Below, in pieces: positions 41,604-51,290 of a stretch of 64,000 nucleotides of DNA. Position numbers and translations under genes: made by a program. The DNA comes from Mammaliicoccus vitulinus (lineage in GTDB: Bacteria > Bacillota > Bacilli > Staphylococcales > Staphylococcaceae). Each line of letters starts with the position of its first letter. Position 1 is the first letter of the stretch. The DNA lies in contig NZ_CP118974.1 in the NCBI RefSeq assembly GCF_029024305.1, positions 496,001 to 560,000 of the forward strand, given 5' to 3'. A model generated the notes under the pieces. It saw nothing but the letters and a program-made list of their open reading frames with translations, ran no database searches and was not told the origin of the DNA.

Positions 41604-42832
41604 TATTTTCCTTCTAGTTCATATCCATATGCAGTTTCTCCATGGAATACTGTATCTAAACCTGCTAATTCTGATTTTTCATCAGTTCTTAATGTTGTAA
41701 AGATGCTGATGCCTTTAGCTATGATGTAAGTCATAATACCGCTGAATGCGATTGTTACAACTACGGCTATAATTTGTACTAAAACTGGCATAAATCCACC
41801 ACCGAAAAATACGCCATCAGAGATACTTGAATTGACGTTTGAATTTTGGAAGAAGCCTGTACCGATTGCACCAACGACGCCTCCAAATCCGTGTAAACCA
41901 AATGCATCAAGTGCATCGTCATAATTAAGCAATACTTTTAAATGAGTTATAACGTAGTAACATACGAATCCACCTAACATACCGAGTATCATCGAACTTC
42001 CGTATCCAACGAAACCTGCTGCTGGTGTGATCGTGACGAGACCAGCTAACATGCCTGATAAAGTGCCTATTAAAGTAACTTTTTTCTTTTGGTAATATTC
42101 GAATATAGTCCAACCTGCGATACCAGCACATGATGCTAAAATGGTATTTACAAAAGCCAACATGGCAATTGAATCGAATGTTAATGCTGATCCTGTATTA
42201 AAGCCAAACCATCCAAACCAAACGAGAATACCACCGATTAAAGTGATCACTAAATTATGCGGTGGCTTTTTGTTAATAGGCTTTCTTGATCCGAGTAGTA
42301 GGGCAAGTACGAGTCCAGATACACCTGAGGAAATATGTACGACTGTGCCACCTGCAAAATCTATCGCACCTAGTTTGTGTATCCAACCTCCGCCCCACAC
42401 CCAGTGCGCTACTGGACTGTATACGAATATTACCCATAATCCCATAAAAATTAAAAATGGTCCGAATTTCATTCTTTCTGCGACTGACCCTGTGAGAATG
42501 GATACTGCAATTGTACAAAATGTTAATTGAAAAAGCATAAACAGTGCAAATGGAATTGTTTCACTAAACTGACCGTTCGGTGTAAAACCAACGCCATTTA
42601 ATAACGCGTGAGAAAAATCACCTATAAATAAGTTGTTTCCGCCAAAACTCAGTGAAAATCCAACTAAAACCCAAGTGAATGTTACAACTACAATTGCTGA
42701 AATGCTGTGCATAGATGTATTTAACACATTTTTGGATTGAACTAATCCGCCATAAAATAGCGCTAATCCTGGTGTCATTAACCAAACTAATAACGTACAA
42801 CCAAATAATAAAAGTGTATCTGTCTGACTCAT
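41603..42832 (-). CDS. amt: Ammonium transporter, Amt family
   Basis: 409 residues, eleven helices. The twin pore His are in GTVVHISSGVSGL and GLHGFGGVVGAIGTG, the phenylalanine-gate region precedes ERMKFGPFLIF, and the signature DFAGGTVVH is present. It conducts NH4+/NH3 into the cell. No GlnK gene lies beside it, unlike B. subtilis nrgAB. AAGGAGTTGAGGG ribosome site. It ends against the palindrome remnant and shares the hairpin with NhaC. Confidence 0.93.
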   Translation of the reverse strand: MSQTDTLLLFGCTLLVWLMTPGLALFYGGLVQSKNVLNTSMHSISAIVVVTFTWVLVGFSLSFGGNNLFIGDFSHALLNGVGFTPNGQFSETIPFALFMLFQLTFCTIAVSILTGSVAERMKFGPFLIFMGLWVIFVYSPVAHWVWGGGWIHKLGAIDFAGGTVVHISSGVSGLVLALLLGSRKPINKKPPHNLVITLIGGILVWFGWFGFNTGSALTFDSIAMLAFVNTILASCAGIAGWTIFEYYQKKKVTLIGTLSGMLAGLVTITPAAGFVGYGSSMILGMLGGFVCYYVITHLKVLLNYDDALDAFGLHGFGGVVGAIGTGFFQNSNVNSSISDGVFFGGGFMPVLVQIIAVVVTIAFSGIMTYIIAKGISIFTTLRTDEKSELAGLDTVFHGETAYGYELEGK

Positions 42833-42944
42833 CTTCCCTCAACTCCTTATTTTTTTAAAGTATAAAATATAAAATAAGAAATAAGAAATATGAGTCAGGT
42901 AAATTTACACTGTGTGTCATGTTATATGACATAGATGGAATAGA

Positions 42945-44138
42945 TTAATCATTAATACCTAAATAATCAAATGTAACTGCTGCGACAGATTTAGCTGCAA
43001 TCAGTAATGAACCTTCATCTATATCAAATTTAGGGTGATGGTGTGGGAATGTTTCTTTATCTTTTGGACTAGCACCAACATAGAAGAACGTACAAGGTAA
43101 TGCTTTAGCATAATAAGCAAAGTCTTCAGAAGGTGGTTGTGGTTCGCATCGTTCAACACTTTTAACTTCAGGAATATTTGCTGCTTCAATTGCTTTAGCA
43201 ACTTGTTTCGTTAATTCAGGGTCGTTGTATAGTACGGGATAATCTTTTGTATATTCTAATTCGCATTGAACACCATACATTTTTTCTAATCCGTTAGAAA
43301 GTCGTTTAACTTCATCTTCTATTAGATTTAATGTTTTTTCGTTCATGCCTCTAACATCACCTTCAAGCGTGACTTCATTTTTAATAATATTAAATTGTCC
43401 TTTCCCGTCAAATGAACCGATAGAAATGACGCCCATATCAAATGGGTTAAGTCTTCTAGAAATGATTGTTTGTACAGACATGACAAAGCTACTTGCTGCA
43501 ACGATTGGGTCGTTTGCTAAATGCGGAGAAGAGCCATGTCCACCACGACCTGTAATGTTCAATTTAAATATATCTCGTCCGGATTGAACATTTCCTTCAC
43601 GATAATAAACGTGATCACTTTCTAATGCACTCATAACATGAACACCAATCACATTATCTACACCATCTAGAATGCCATCTTTAATTAAATATTGTGAGCC
43701 ACCTGGTGGTTTTTCTTCAGCAGGTTGATGGATAATAACAATTTTTCCTTTAAGTTGATCTTTAACCTCTATTAAAGTTTCAGCAAGAATCAGTAAATAA
43801 GCAGTATGTGCATCATGACCACATGCATGCATAACGCCTTCATTTTTTGAACTGAATTCTAAGCCAGTGTCTTCCTTAATTGGTAAAGCATCAAAGTCTG
43901 CTCTAAGTGCCAACGTCTTACCTGGTTTTCCAGAATCAATCGTCACTTTAATTCCATATATACCTTCTCCACCAATATGAGTTTGGAGGGTAACATCTTT
44001 ATCCTTATAAAAATCTGCAATATATTGGGCAGTTTCTTTTTCTTCAAAAGATAATTCAGGATTTTCATGTAAATATCTTCTGATTTCAATCATTTTGTCT
44101 TCCTTTTTCGATAATCTTTCATAGAAATCATTTAGCAT
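42945..44138 (-). CDS. M20 family metallo-amidohydrolase (N-acyl-amino acid/hippurate hydrolase type)
   Basis: 397 residues: RRYLHENPELSFEEKETAQY N-terminus, VMHACGHDAHTAYLL, HQPAEEKPPGGSQYLI and a dimerisation domain starting GRGGHGSSPHLANDP. The conserved Cys of the CGHDAH motif, which binds the second metal in this subfamily, is present. It removes acyl groups from N-acyl amino acids or related compounds (AmhX/HipO/IAA-amino acid hydrolase class). GAGGAGG ribosome site. Divergent from the MarR gene, with 165 bp between. Confidence 0.87.
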   Translation of the reverse strand: MLNDFYERLSKKEDKMIEIRRYLHENPELSFEEKETAQYIADFYKDKDVTLQTHIGGEGIYGIKVTIDSGKPGKTLALRADFDALPIKEDTGLEFSSKNEGVMHACGHDAHTAYLLILAETLIEVKDQLKGKIVIIHQPAEEKPPGGSQYLIKDGILDGVDNVIGVHVMSALESDHVYYREGNVQSGRDIFKLNITGRGGHGSSPHLANDPIVAASSFVMSVQTIISRRLNPFDMGVISIGSFDGKGQFNIIKNEVTLEGDVRGMNEKTLNLIEDEVKRLSNGLEKMYGVQCELEYTKDYPVLYNDPELTKQVAKAIEAANIPEVKSVERCEPQPPSEDFAYYAKALPCTFFYVGASPKDKETFPHHHPKFDIDEGSLLIAAKSVAAVTFDYLGIND

Positions 44139-44261
44139 ATCATGTTCCTCCTCATAAAATATTTATCTTTATTATAGTTGAAAAATAGAGGGATATGTTG
44201 TGAGAAGAACGAATTTTATATTGACACGATAAATAAACGAGAGTAGAATGGTCAAGTATTA

Positions 44262-44276
44262 GTTAGCAAAGCTAAC
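44262..44276. promoter_or_regulatory. Candidate MarR operator
   Basis: GTTAGC-AAA-GCTAAC, perfect 6-bp arms, 27 bp before the MarR start and after a TTGACA at 44221. Confidence 0.55.
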
Positions 44277-44303
44277 CTTATTTTATGAGAAAAGGTGAAA
44301 ACA

Positions 44304-44735
44304 ATGAAGAGTTTTTTATTTACATACACGAATTTGTATCGACCGTATATTCATCACATTAATGCCATATTAGAGCCTTATGGTTTATATGCTGCACAAT
44401 ACAAAGTACTCCATGATATTGCGAACAATGAGCCTACAACGCTTGTACAAGTATCTAAACGTTCTTTTATTGAAAAACCTACAGCTCGTAAAATTATAAA
44501 AAAATTAATTGATTTTGAACTTGTTCAAGCTGTTAATAGTAAAGAAGACAAAAGAGAAAAATTTCTTACATTAACAGAGAAAGGGAAAAATCAGTTTAAT
44601 GAAATACATGAAAAAATTGTAGAGTTTCAAAATAATTGTCTACAAGCTGTTGGAGCAGATGATGAGGAGCTTGAACAAGCACAGCAATTATTAGAAAAAA
44701 TTAGAGAACATTTAATAGAGGAGGTAACAGAATAA
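44304..44735 (+). CDS. MarR-family transcriptional regulator
   Basis: 143 residues with winged-helix segments TTLVQVSKRSFIEKPTARKI (recognition helix) and NSKEDKREKFLTLTEKGK (wing). It probably represses its own operon, which includes the MFS exporter whose ATG overlaps its stop codon by one base. ATG 44304 is set by AAAGGTG; GTG 44295 overlaps that site. Confidence 0.87.
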   Translation: MKSFLFTYTNLYRPYIHHINAILEPYGLYAAQYKVLHDIANNEPTTLVQVSKRSFIEKPTARKIIKKLIDFELVQAVNSKEDKREKFLTLTEKGKNQFNEIHEKIVEFQNNCLQAVGADDEELEQAQQLLEKIREHLIEEVTE

Positions 44736-45934
44736 TGAGTGAACAATTAAAAAAACCAATTTGGACAAAAGATTTCATATTTAACTTTGTTGTAAGTTTT
44801 GTCATATTTTTATCTATGTATTTATTACTCGTTACAGTAGGTGGATATAGTAAAGAAACATTTGGCGTTTCAGATAGCTTAGCTGGTTTAGCTTCGGGGC
44901 TTTTTATCGTAGGATCTTTAATAGGAAGATTTTTAACAGGTAAATATATCAATATTGTAGGCACTAAGAAAGTGTTAATAATAGGCGGGATATTACTTGT
45001 CATCACGAATGGCCTATATTTTGTATCAGCATCATCATTCGCACTTTTACTGATCGTACGTATTTTAAATGGTATTGCTAGCGGGGTAGCAAGTACAGCT
45101 ACAGGAACGATAGCTGCATTCATCACACCAGCACAACGTCGTAGTGAAGGAATAAGTATGTATAGTTTAAGTATGGTTCTAGGAACTGCAATCGGACCAT
45201 TTATAGGCTTATTATTATATCAACATATTCCAATGACTGGGCTATTTACAATCTGTACGATATTAATCGTTATCGCGTTTGTTATGTCAATATTCATGAA
45301 AATTGATACGCCAGTAATGGCCAACACAAATGAAGAGAAAAAAGGATTCAGATTATCTGATTTCTATTCTGTACATGCATTACCAATTGCTATAGTAGTG
45401 GTAATTGTAAGTATTGCTTATTCATCAGTACTATCATTTATACAATTTTTTGCACAAGAAAATCATTTAGTAGATGCAGCAAGTTTCTTCTTTGTTGTCT
45501 ATGCAATTGCGGTATTGCTAACGCGACCATTTACAGGAAAAATTATGGATCAACGTGGAGAAAATATCGTTGCAATACCAGCATTTATTTGTTTAGTTCT
45601 CGGTTTATTTTTAATTAGTATAGCGAGTAATGGTGTCGTATTATTAATAGCTGGAGCGTTTGTAGGATTAGGATTTGGTAACTTACAATCTATATTCCAA
45701 GCACTCGTAGTGAAAGTGTCACCAGTAGAAGCAATGGGATTAGCAACATCAACTTATTTCATAGGTTTAGACTTTGGATTAGGATTTGGACCATATGTAT
45801 TAGGTAACTTCACAAATTCTATCGGATATTCAGGTTTATACTTAGCAATGGCACTAGTTGCATTACTCGGTTTAGTAGCATTCTACTTCTTGCATATGAT
45901 TAAAGCGAAAAAAGAAGTGAATTATTACTCGTAA
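44735..45934 (+). CDS. MFS exporter co-transcribed with MarR regulator
   Basis: 399 residues, twelve helices. Motif A-like sequence is GSLIGRFLTGKYINIVGTKK, and FITPAQRRSEGISMYSLS and LGTAIGPFIGLLLY provide the motif C region. A second motif A-like RPFTGKIMDQRGE lies in the other half. The pattern fits the drug/metabolite DHA1-like exporters. Substrate unknown; the MarR partner suggests export of a phenolic or antimicrobial inducer. The ribosome site is inside the end of the marR gene (AGAGGAGG). Confidence 0.83.
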   Translation: MSEQLKKPIWTKDFIFNFVVSFVIFLSMYLLLVTVGGYSKETFGVSDSLAGLASGLFIVGSLIGRFLTGKYINIVGTKKVLIIGGILLVITNGLYFVSASSFALLLIVRILNGIASGVASTATGTIAAFITPAQRRSEGISMYSLSMVLGTAIGPFIGLLLYQHIPMTGLFTICTILIVIAFVMSIFMKIDTPVMANTNEEKKGFRLSDFYSVHALPIAIVVVIVSIAYSSVLSFIQFFAQENHLVDAASFFFVVYAIAVLLTRPFTGKIMDQRGENIVAIPAFICLVLGLFLISIASNGVVLLIAGAFVGLGFGNLQSIFQALVVKVSPVEAMGLATSTYFIGLDFGLGFGPYVLGNFTNSIGYSGLYLAMALVALLGLVAFYFLHMIKAKKEVNYYS

Positions 45935-45971
45935 AAAAATAGTATAGGAATAAATACTCATTTATAAAAAA

Positions 45972-46013
45972 ATATCTCTTCATTAGCTCATAACCTAGTG
46001 AAGAGATATTTTT
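45972..46013 (+). terminator. Hairpin (ATCTCTTCATTAG stem)
   Basis: AATATCTCTTCATTAG pairs with CTAGTGAAGAGATATT, then T run. Related to hairpins at 2541 and 35646. The preface here is degenerate. Confidence 0.85.
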
Positions 46014-46028
46014 ATGTTTACAAATCTT

Positions 46029-46126
46029 ACGATTTTGTTCGTGCATGCTTGCCTAGGGGTATGGTTCGAGCCTGTAGTCGCGCGCGGCATACTATTCCCC
46101 CGGGCGTCAGCACTTCACAAAATCGT
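46029..46126 (-). repeat. ~97-bp palindromic element, copy 7 (reverse)
   Basis: 98-bp copy with the GTCGCGCGCGGCATACT variant, as in copy 15369. The order hairpin, element, P2 palindrome, ~51-bp array, hairpin fills the 529-bp gap 45935-46463. Confidence 0.9.
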
Positions 46127-46150
46127 GCAGAATATTATAAAGATATTTGC

Positions 46151-46182
46151 TATTTATCAAGTGGAGTCTGACATGATAAATT
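46151..46182 (+). repeat. Small palindrome P2, copy 2
   Basis: TATTTATCAAGT ... ACATGATAAATT, preceded by GATATTTGC. It lies about 25 bases beyond the element end. Confidence 0.65.
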
Positions 46183-46193
46183 CACGGCCATAT

Positions 46194-46416
46194 CGCACGA
46201 AGACTCAAAAGATATTGTGCGATTTTGGTAAATTATGGATAAAACGCACGAAGACTCAAAGATATTGTGCGATTTTGGTAAAATATGGGTAAAACGCACG
46301 AAGACTCCAAAGATATCGTGCGATTTTGGTAAAATCTGGATAAAACGCACGAAGACTCAAAAGATATTGTGCGATTCAAGTGAAATCTGGCCATATCGCA
46401 CGAAGACTCAAAAGAT
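46194..46416 (+). repeat. ~51-bp tandem repeats, array E, 4 units plus a partial
   Basis: CGCACGAAGACTC starts units at 46194, 46245, 46295, 46346 and 46397. Each has a later TTGTGCGATTTTGG or TCGTGCGATTTTGG that can pair with CGCACGA. The last unit is cut by the terminator at 46423. Confidence 0.92.
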
Positions 46417-46422
46417 AAAATA

Positions 46423-46458
46423 AAAAGAGCGTAAATTCTTAAGAATTTACGCTCTTTT
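46423..46458. terminator. Perfect palindromic terminator, AGAGCGTAAATTC stem, copy 3
   Basis: AAAAGAGCGTAAATTCTT joined directly to its exact reverse complement, with A and T runs at the ends. It lies 5 bases after the katA stop on the minus strand. Confidence 0.88.
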
Positions 46459-46463
46459 ATATA

Positions 46464-47936
46464 TTAACCTTCTAAATCAACTGAGTTAATGTCAATTCCT
46501 AATGCGTCTGCTACGCCTTTACCATAGTCTGGATCAGCTTTGTAACAGTTACGGATATGACGGTGTTTTACTTCGTCAGTCGTGCCTTGCATTTCGTTTG
46601 CAGTATTTTGGAATATACGTTGTTGTTGCTCTGGTGATTGTAGACGGAATAATTTACCTGGTTGTTCGTAGTAATTATCGTCATCTTCACGGAAGTCATG
46701 TTCGTATAATTCGCCTTCAACTGGTAAACCTGGTTTTTTGAATTCTGGTTGAGATTCATGTGCTTCATAACTGTTTGGATAATAGTTAACGCCAGCGCCT
46801 AAGTTACCATCAACTCTCATTTGACCGTCTCTAGAGAATGGACAAACGTTAGCTGCACCTTTAGCTGAGTTTACTGGGATTTGAAAATGGTTTACACCTA
46901 AGCGATAACGTTGCGCATCGCCATAAGAGAATAAACGTCCTTGTAACATTTTATCTGGTGAGAAGTCTATACCAGGGATGATGTTTGTAGGTGCGAATGC
47001 AGCTTGTTCAACATCTTGGAAATAGTTCTCTGGATTACGGTTTAATTCAAACTCACCAACTGGAATTAATGGATACTCATCTTTGAACCAAACTTTAGTT
47101 AAGTCAAATGGGTTATCTTTATGGTTTCTTGCTTGTTCTTCAGTCATAACTTGAATGTACATTTTCCATTTAGGGAAATTGCCTTCTTCAATTGAGTTGA
47201 ATAAGTCTCTTTGACTTGATTCACGGTCTTTAGCTATAACTTGTTCAGCTTCTTCGGCTGTATAGTTTTCAATGCCTTGTTCTGTTCTGAAGTGGAATTT
47301 AACCCATACACGTTCTCCAGCGTCATTGTACATTGAATAAGTATGTGAACCGAAGCCATGCATGTTACGGAAACCTTTTGGAATACCTCTATCTGTCATT
47401 AAGATTGTTACTTGATGTAACGCTTCAGGTAAAAGTGTCCAGAAGTCCCAGTTAGATTGTGCATTATGCATGTTCGTTTTAGGGTCACGTTTAACGACGT
47501 GATTTAAGCTTGCAAATAATTTAGGGTCACGGAAGAAGAATACTGGTGTGTTGTTACCAACTAAGTCCCAGTTACCTTCCTCTGTGTAGAATTTAAGTGC
47601 GAAACCACGGATATCACGTTCAGCTTCAGCAGCACCACGTTCACCAGCTACTGTAGAGAAACGAGCAAACATTTCAGTTTGTTTACCGATTTCAGAGAAA
47701 ATTTTAGCATTTGTATATTGTGTAATGTCATGTGTTACTGTAAATGTACCAAATGCACCAGAACCTTTAGCATGCATACGGCGCTCAGGGATTACTTCTC
47801 TATCGAAATGTGCCATTTGTTCTAAGAAGTAAACGTCTTGCATTGATATAGGACCACGTTTTCCAGCAGTCATTGTATTTTCACGATCTGAAACAGGTGC
47901 TCCAAATAGTCCCGTTAGTTTTGATTTATTACTCAT
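46464..47936 (-). CDS. katA: Monofunctional heme catalase
   Basis: 490 residues, the size of clade 3 catalases. The distal His is in [10 protein letters not shown] near residue 65, [12 protein letters not shown] is present, and the proximal heme Tyr lies in [14 protein letters not shown] near residue 340. It removes hydrogen peroxide in the cytosol. GAGGAGG ribosome site. A near-perfect PerR box lies 28-42 bp upstream, matching the PerR control of katA in staphylococci. Terminator at 46423. Confidence 0.96.
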   Translation of the reverse strand: MSNKSKLTGLFGAPVSDRENTMTAGKRGPISMQDVYFLEQMAHFDREVIPERRMHAKGSGAFGTFTVTHDITQYTNAKIFSEIGKQTEMFARFSTVAGERGAAEAERDIRGFALKFYTEEGNWDLVGNNTPVFFFRDPKLFASLNHVVKRDPKTNMHNAQSNWDFWTLLPEALHQVTILMTDRGIPKGFRNMHGFGSHTYSMYNDAGERVWVKFHFRTEQGIENYTAEEAEQVIAKDRESSQRDLFNSIEEGNFPKWKMYIQVMTEEQARNHKDNPFDLTKVWFKDEYPLIPVGEFELNRNPENYFQDVEQAAFAPTNIIPGIDFSPDKMLQGRLFSYGDAQRYRLGVNHFQIPVNSAKGAANVCPFSRDGQMRVDGNLGAGVNYYPNSYEAHESQPEFKKPGLPVEGELYEHDFREDDDNYYEQPGKLFRLQSPEQQQRIFQNTANEMQGTTDEVKHRHIRNCYKADPDYGKGVADALGIDINSVDLEG

Positions 47937-47963
47937 ATAATTATCCTCCTCAAGAATTCTTAA

Positions 47964-47978
47964 TTATAATAATTCTAA
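47964..47978. promoter_or_regulatory. PerR box upstream of katA
   Basis: TTATAATAATTCTAA matches TTATAATNATTATAA at all but one position. It lies in the 337-bp region between katA and the Nudix gene; apart from this and the hairpin at 48231 nothing else was seen there. Confidence 0.8.
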
Positions 47979-48230
47979 TTTCATACTAATTATAATTTAA
48001 AGTGCCCAAAGAGACAAGTAAAAGAATAAATAATCTCGAAACATTCTTTTTGATACTTCAGTTTATATTTATACTTAATATCCTAAAAGTGTAAATTATA
48101 AACATTATATAGCTACTTTCACATGATTTCAGCTATGTTATCTCTTGGATTTTATGTAATAAATATTAATGTTTTAAAAGGAAAATGAGAATTTAACTTG
48201 TTAATTGATTATAAGAACTATAATTAATTA

Positions 48231-48258
48231 AAAAAAGAACGCTAATATTAAGCGTTCT
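48231..48258 (-). terminator. Terminator of the dsdA-DUF606-Nudix operon
   Basis: AGAACGCT / AGCGTTCT with a 7-nt loop; read on the minus strand it is followed by a T run. Confidence 0.8.
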
Positions 48259-48273
48259 AGATAGAAATGAATC

Positions 48274-48735
48274 TTATTTAGATTTACCTCTGTTTATAAA
48301 TAGAGGTTGGACATCTATTTTCTTCAAGATAATTTCTTTAGCTTTTTCAGGTAAAAGATTAATTTCAGGAATATCTGAAAGTTTGACAGAGACATAATCA
48401 ATTTTTTGATTGTGAGGAATGTTTAAATCATTTAAAGATTCTTCTATCGTTACGTCATAAATAAATAAAATTTCATGATATGACGTACTTTCATATTCAA
48501 AAAAGTTTTGAATCGTAGATAAAAAATGAATATTGTCACATTGAATGCCAAGCTCTTCTTTAATTTCACGTTTAATAGCAGAATCAGAACTTTCATAATA
48601 TTTAACTCTACCGCCAATTAAGGCATAATAATCGCGTTTCTTATCGTAATGAAAGCAATAACCATATTTGTCTTTGATGATAGCACCGACTCGAATGTTC
48701 AGCATGCCTTCTCCAGATTTTATTGAAAGATCCAT
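48274..48735 (-). CDS. Nudix hydrolase
   Basis: 153 residues with a complete Nudix box (GGRVKYYESSDSAIKREI then KEELGI near residues 41-64), so a metal-dependent pyrophosphohydrolase of a nucleoside-diphosphate compound. Substrate unknown. GGAGG ribosome site. It is the last of three minus-strand genes (dsdA, DUF606 transporter, Nudix) with small gaps, but its role with D-serine metabolism is unclear. Confidence 0.87.
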   Translation of the reverse strand: MDLSIKSGEGMLNIRVGAIIKDKYGYCFHYDKKRDYYALIGGRVKYYESSDSAIKREIKEELGIQCDNIHFLSTIQNFFEYESTSYHEILFIYDVTIEESLNDLNIPHNQKIDYVSVKLSDIPEINLLPEKAKEIILKKIDVQPLFINRGKSK

Positions 48736-48759
48736 TTATAGTCCTCCTTTATAAAAAGA

Positions 48760-49692
48760 TTAGAATAACTTAAGTATGACAATCCCAACGAAAACTAAAA
48801 TTGCACCAATTAAACGTCTTGAAGTCACTTTGAATATAGGTGTATTAAACAACCCAAAGTGATCGATTAATAATCCCATTAACATTTGACCAAAAATAAC
48901 TACCATAAGTGTTAGTGCAGCACCAAGCTCAGGCATTAATAGAATGTTTGTCGTAACGAATACTACGCCTAATGCGCCACCTATAAAGTAAATAGGTTTA
49001 ATTTTACCTTGTTCAGGATGTGTAAGACTAAAGCTAATTCTTCTAACAAGTACGAGTGAAAGAACGAACAATGCGATAGTACCTATAGCAAATGAAATTA
49101 ATGCAGATAAATAAAATGACTGAACTTCATATCTTAGTGCACTATTTATTGCAGTTTGAATAGGTGGCAGACAACCAGTAAATATACCTAGTATCATCCA
49201 ATAATTTGTATGTTGAGACTTTGTTGTAATGATTCGAGCAGATTTCTTTTTGTAATTCATTAATAATATACCCATTAACATAATCATTACGCCAAAAATT
49301 CTACCTAAGTTTATTGTATGAACATCAGCATTAAATAATCCGAATTGGTCTATTATGATTCCCATAATAATTTGGCCTGATACAGTCATGACGACGGTTA
49401 ATGCTGCACCAATTCTCGGTAAAAGTAGTAAATTACCTGTTAAGAATATGACACCAAGTAAGCCACCTGTAAACCATACATATGAATATTCTTGATTCAT
49501 CATAAATGAAGGGGTTAACTTTTGTGGATTCATGATTAAATTTATAACGATAAGCACGATTGTCCCAATCAAAAATGAGTAAAACGATGCGAGTATAGGC
49601 GATTTAGTATAGCCACCTAGTTTTGTGTTGATTGATGTTTGTAGTGGAACACATAATCCAGCAAGAACACCTAATATAATTAATAATATCAA
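48760..49692 (-). CDS. Duplicated DUF606 (YdcZ) family membrane protein
   Basis: 310 residues, ten helices in two similar halves. LLGVIFLTGNLLLLPRIGAA and ALGVVFVTTNILLMPELGAA are the same segment in each half, as are GQIIMGIIIDQFGLFNADV and GQMLMGLLIDHFGLFNTPI. DUF606 domains belong to the drug/metabolite transporter superfamily and usually occur singly; here two are fused. It begins (TTG) 3 bases after the dsdA stop, so it may move D-serine or a product, which is inference. Confidence 0.83.
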   Translation of the reverse strand: MILLIILGVLAGLCVPLQTSINTKLGGYTKSPILASFYSFLIGTIVLIVINLIMNPQKLTPSFMMNQEYSYVWFTGGLLGVIFLTGNLLLLPRIGAALTVVMTVSGQIIMGIIIDQFGLFNADVHTINLGRIFGVMIMLMGILLMNYKKKSARIITTKSQHTNYWMILGIFTGCLPPIQTAINSALRYEVQSFYLSALISFAIGTIALFVLSLVLVRRISFSLTHPEQGKIKPIYFIGGALGVVFVTTNILLMPELGAALTLMVVIFGQMLMGLLIDHFGLFNTPIFKVTSRRLIGAILVFVGIVILKLF

Positions 49693-49695
49693 TCT

Positions 49696-50988
49696 TTATA
49701 ACTCCTTTTTTTCTATATCTGTAGCTTGTTGGTAATATATAGATTGCTCTTTTTCAGGAACCATATTACCTCCAGTAGACCAAACGATATGTGTAGCATT
49801 TGGCGTATCATAATTTAAATCATGAATATATGTTAAACCTTGAAAACCTGAAGTGGCTGAAGGTTCGATAAATATATTTTCGGTATCTTTTAAAGCTTTT
49901 AAATAACGATATAATTGATTATCTTCAACTGTGCAAGAACCAAATAGAAGAGACGTCATGATGTTTCCAACTAGTTTTGAAGGACGACTAACTGCTAAGC
50001 CGTCTGCAATTGTCTTGCCAGATAGTCCGATATCTTGGACGGATATGACATCGTGTAACTTTGTAATCATGCCTAAAGTCATACAAGGTGCTTCTGTCGG
50101 TTCTATAAAGACAGGGTGAACATGATCACCAAAGATTAGTTTTAAACCGAATGCGACACCACCAGGTCCGCCACCAACACCACATGGTAAATATATAAAT
50201 AGAGGGTGGTTCTGATCAACCTGAATATTGATCGCTTTAAGTTGTTCTTTTAATCGTAAGGCACTTACAGAATAACCTAAAAACAAATCTTTAGAAGCTT
50301 CATCATCAACAAAGTGACAATATGGATCATTTAATGCGACTTTTCTACCTTCTTTCACCGCATAACCATAATCTTGTACATGCTCTACAACTTCTACACC
50401 TTTAGATTTGAGAAGGTCTTTTTTCCATTCTTTCGCATCTTGAGACATATGAACGGTAACTTTGAAGCCTAATTGAGCGCTCATAATACCTATACTTAAG
50501 CCTAAGTTGCCAGTTGAGCCAACTGCAATACGATATTTTGAAAACAGTTCTTTATATGAATCAGTCGCTAAAAGACGATAGTCGCTATCTTCAGTAAAAG
50601 CAGTTTCTTTAATAGCTGTTTCTTCAGCAAATTTTAACACTTCATAAATTCCACCACGCGCTTTAATAGAACCTGAAATAGGTAACGCATGATCACCTTT
50701 TAATAAAAGTTGACCTTTTAAATGGGGGAAACAAGTCTCTTTGAATTGTTCTAATTGTAAAACGGGTGATTCGATTTTGCCTTGGTTATTGTGAGTTTCT
50801 GGAAAAACTTCTTCAATATATGGCGCAAAACGTGACAACCTTTGTTCAGCATCAACTACATCATCCAATGTAAATGGGAGAGAGTATTTATTTAAATAGT
50901 CTGGGTTTTTCCAAAATATTTGTTCTCCACGAGCTATATTAGAAATAATAGGGAATTTATTTTTTAATGACTGAATGTCTATAGACAT
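49696..50988 (-). CDS. dsdA: D-serine ammonia-lyase (D-serine deaminase)
   Basis: 430 residues of the fold II PLP family: the Schiff-base Lys in [16 protein letters not shown] near residue 118, [31 protein letters not shown], and the Gly-rich phosphate loop [16 protein letters not shown]. It converts D-serine to pyruvate and ammonia and so detoxifies D-serine and uses it as a carbon source. Among staphylococci it is a known trait of the uropathogen S. saprophyticus. No dsdC or dsdX gene is adjacent. The first gene of a three-gene operon. Confidence 0.92.
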   Translation of the reverse strand: MSIDIQSLKNKFPIISNIARGEQIFWKNPDYLNKYSLPFTLDDVVDAEQRLSRFAPYIEEVFPETHNNQGKIESPVLQLEQFKETCFPHLKGQLLLKGDHALPISGSIKARGGIYEVLKFAEETAIKETAFTEDSDYRLLATDSYKELFSKYRIAVGSTGNLGLSIGIMSAQLGFKVTVHMSQDAKEWKKDLLKSKGVEVVEHVQDYGYAVKEGRKVALNDPYCHFVDDEASKDLFLGYSVSALRLKEQLKAINIQVDQNHPLFIYLPCGVGGGPGGVAFGLKLIFGDHVHPVFIEPTEAPCMTLGMITKLHDVISVQDIGLSGKTIADGLAVSRPSKLVGNIMTSLLFGSCTVEDNQLYRYLKALKDTENIFIEPSATSGFQGLTYIHDLNYDTPNATHIVWSTGGNMVPEKEQSIYYQQATDIEKKEL

Positions 50989-51055
50989 GATTCATCTCTC
51001 CTTATTAAAATATTTTGTTATGTGTGTTTTATTGTATAACCTAATCATACAATAA

Positions 51056-51092
51056 AACACACCCTATTAATAAATTAAGAGGGTGTGCTTTA
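51056..51092. terminator. Hairpin between padC and dsdA
   Basis: ACACACCCT pairs with AGGGTGTGC around an AT-rich loop. It is preceded by TATAACCTAATCATACAAT, nearly the same string as before the hairpin at 52626. Confidence 0.65.
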
Positions 51093-51127
51093 TAAACGAA
51101 CATTTTTTGAGTTTATTTTAAAATCTT

Positions 51128-51223
51128 ACGATTTTGAAAGTGCATGCTTGCCTGGGGTATGGCTCGAGCCTGTAGTCTCTCACGCATACTATTCCCCCGG
51201 GCGTCAGCACTTTGCAAAATCGT
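51128..51223 (-). repeat. ~97-bp palindromic element, copy 8 (reverse)
   Basis: 96-bp full copy, very close in sequence to copy 15578. It fills, with the hairpin and P2, the 302-bp gap 50989-51290. Confidence 0.9.
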
Positions 51224-51250
51224 AAAGGACAAATTATAAAGATTGTTTGC

Positions 51251-51282
51251 TATTTATCATGTGGGCCTTCACTTGATAAATT
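51251..51282 (+). repeat. Small palindrome P2, copy 3
   Basis: TATTTATCATGT ... ACTTGATAAATT, again ~28 bases beyond the same end of the palindromic element. It lies just before the padC stop and may serve as its terminator stem. Confidence 0.65.
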
Positions 51283-51290
51283 CAATGACT

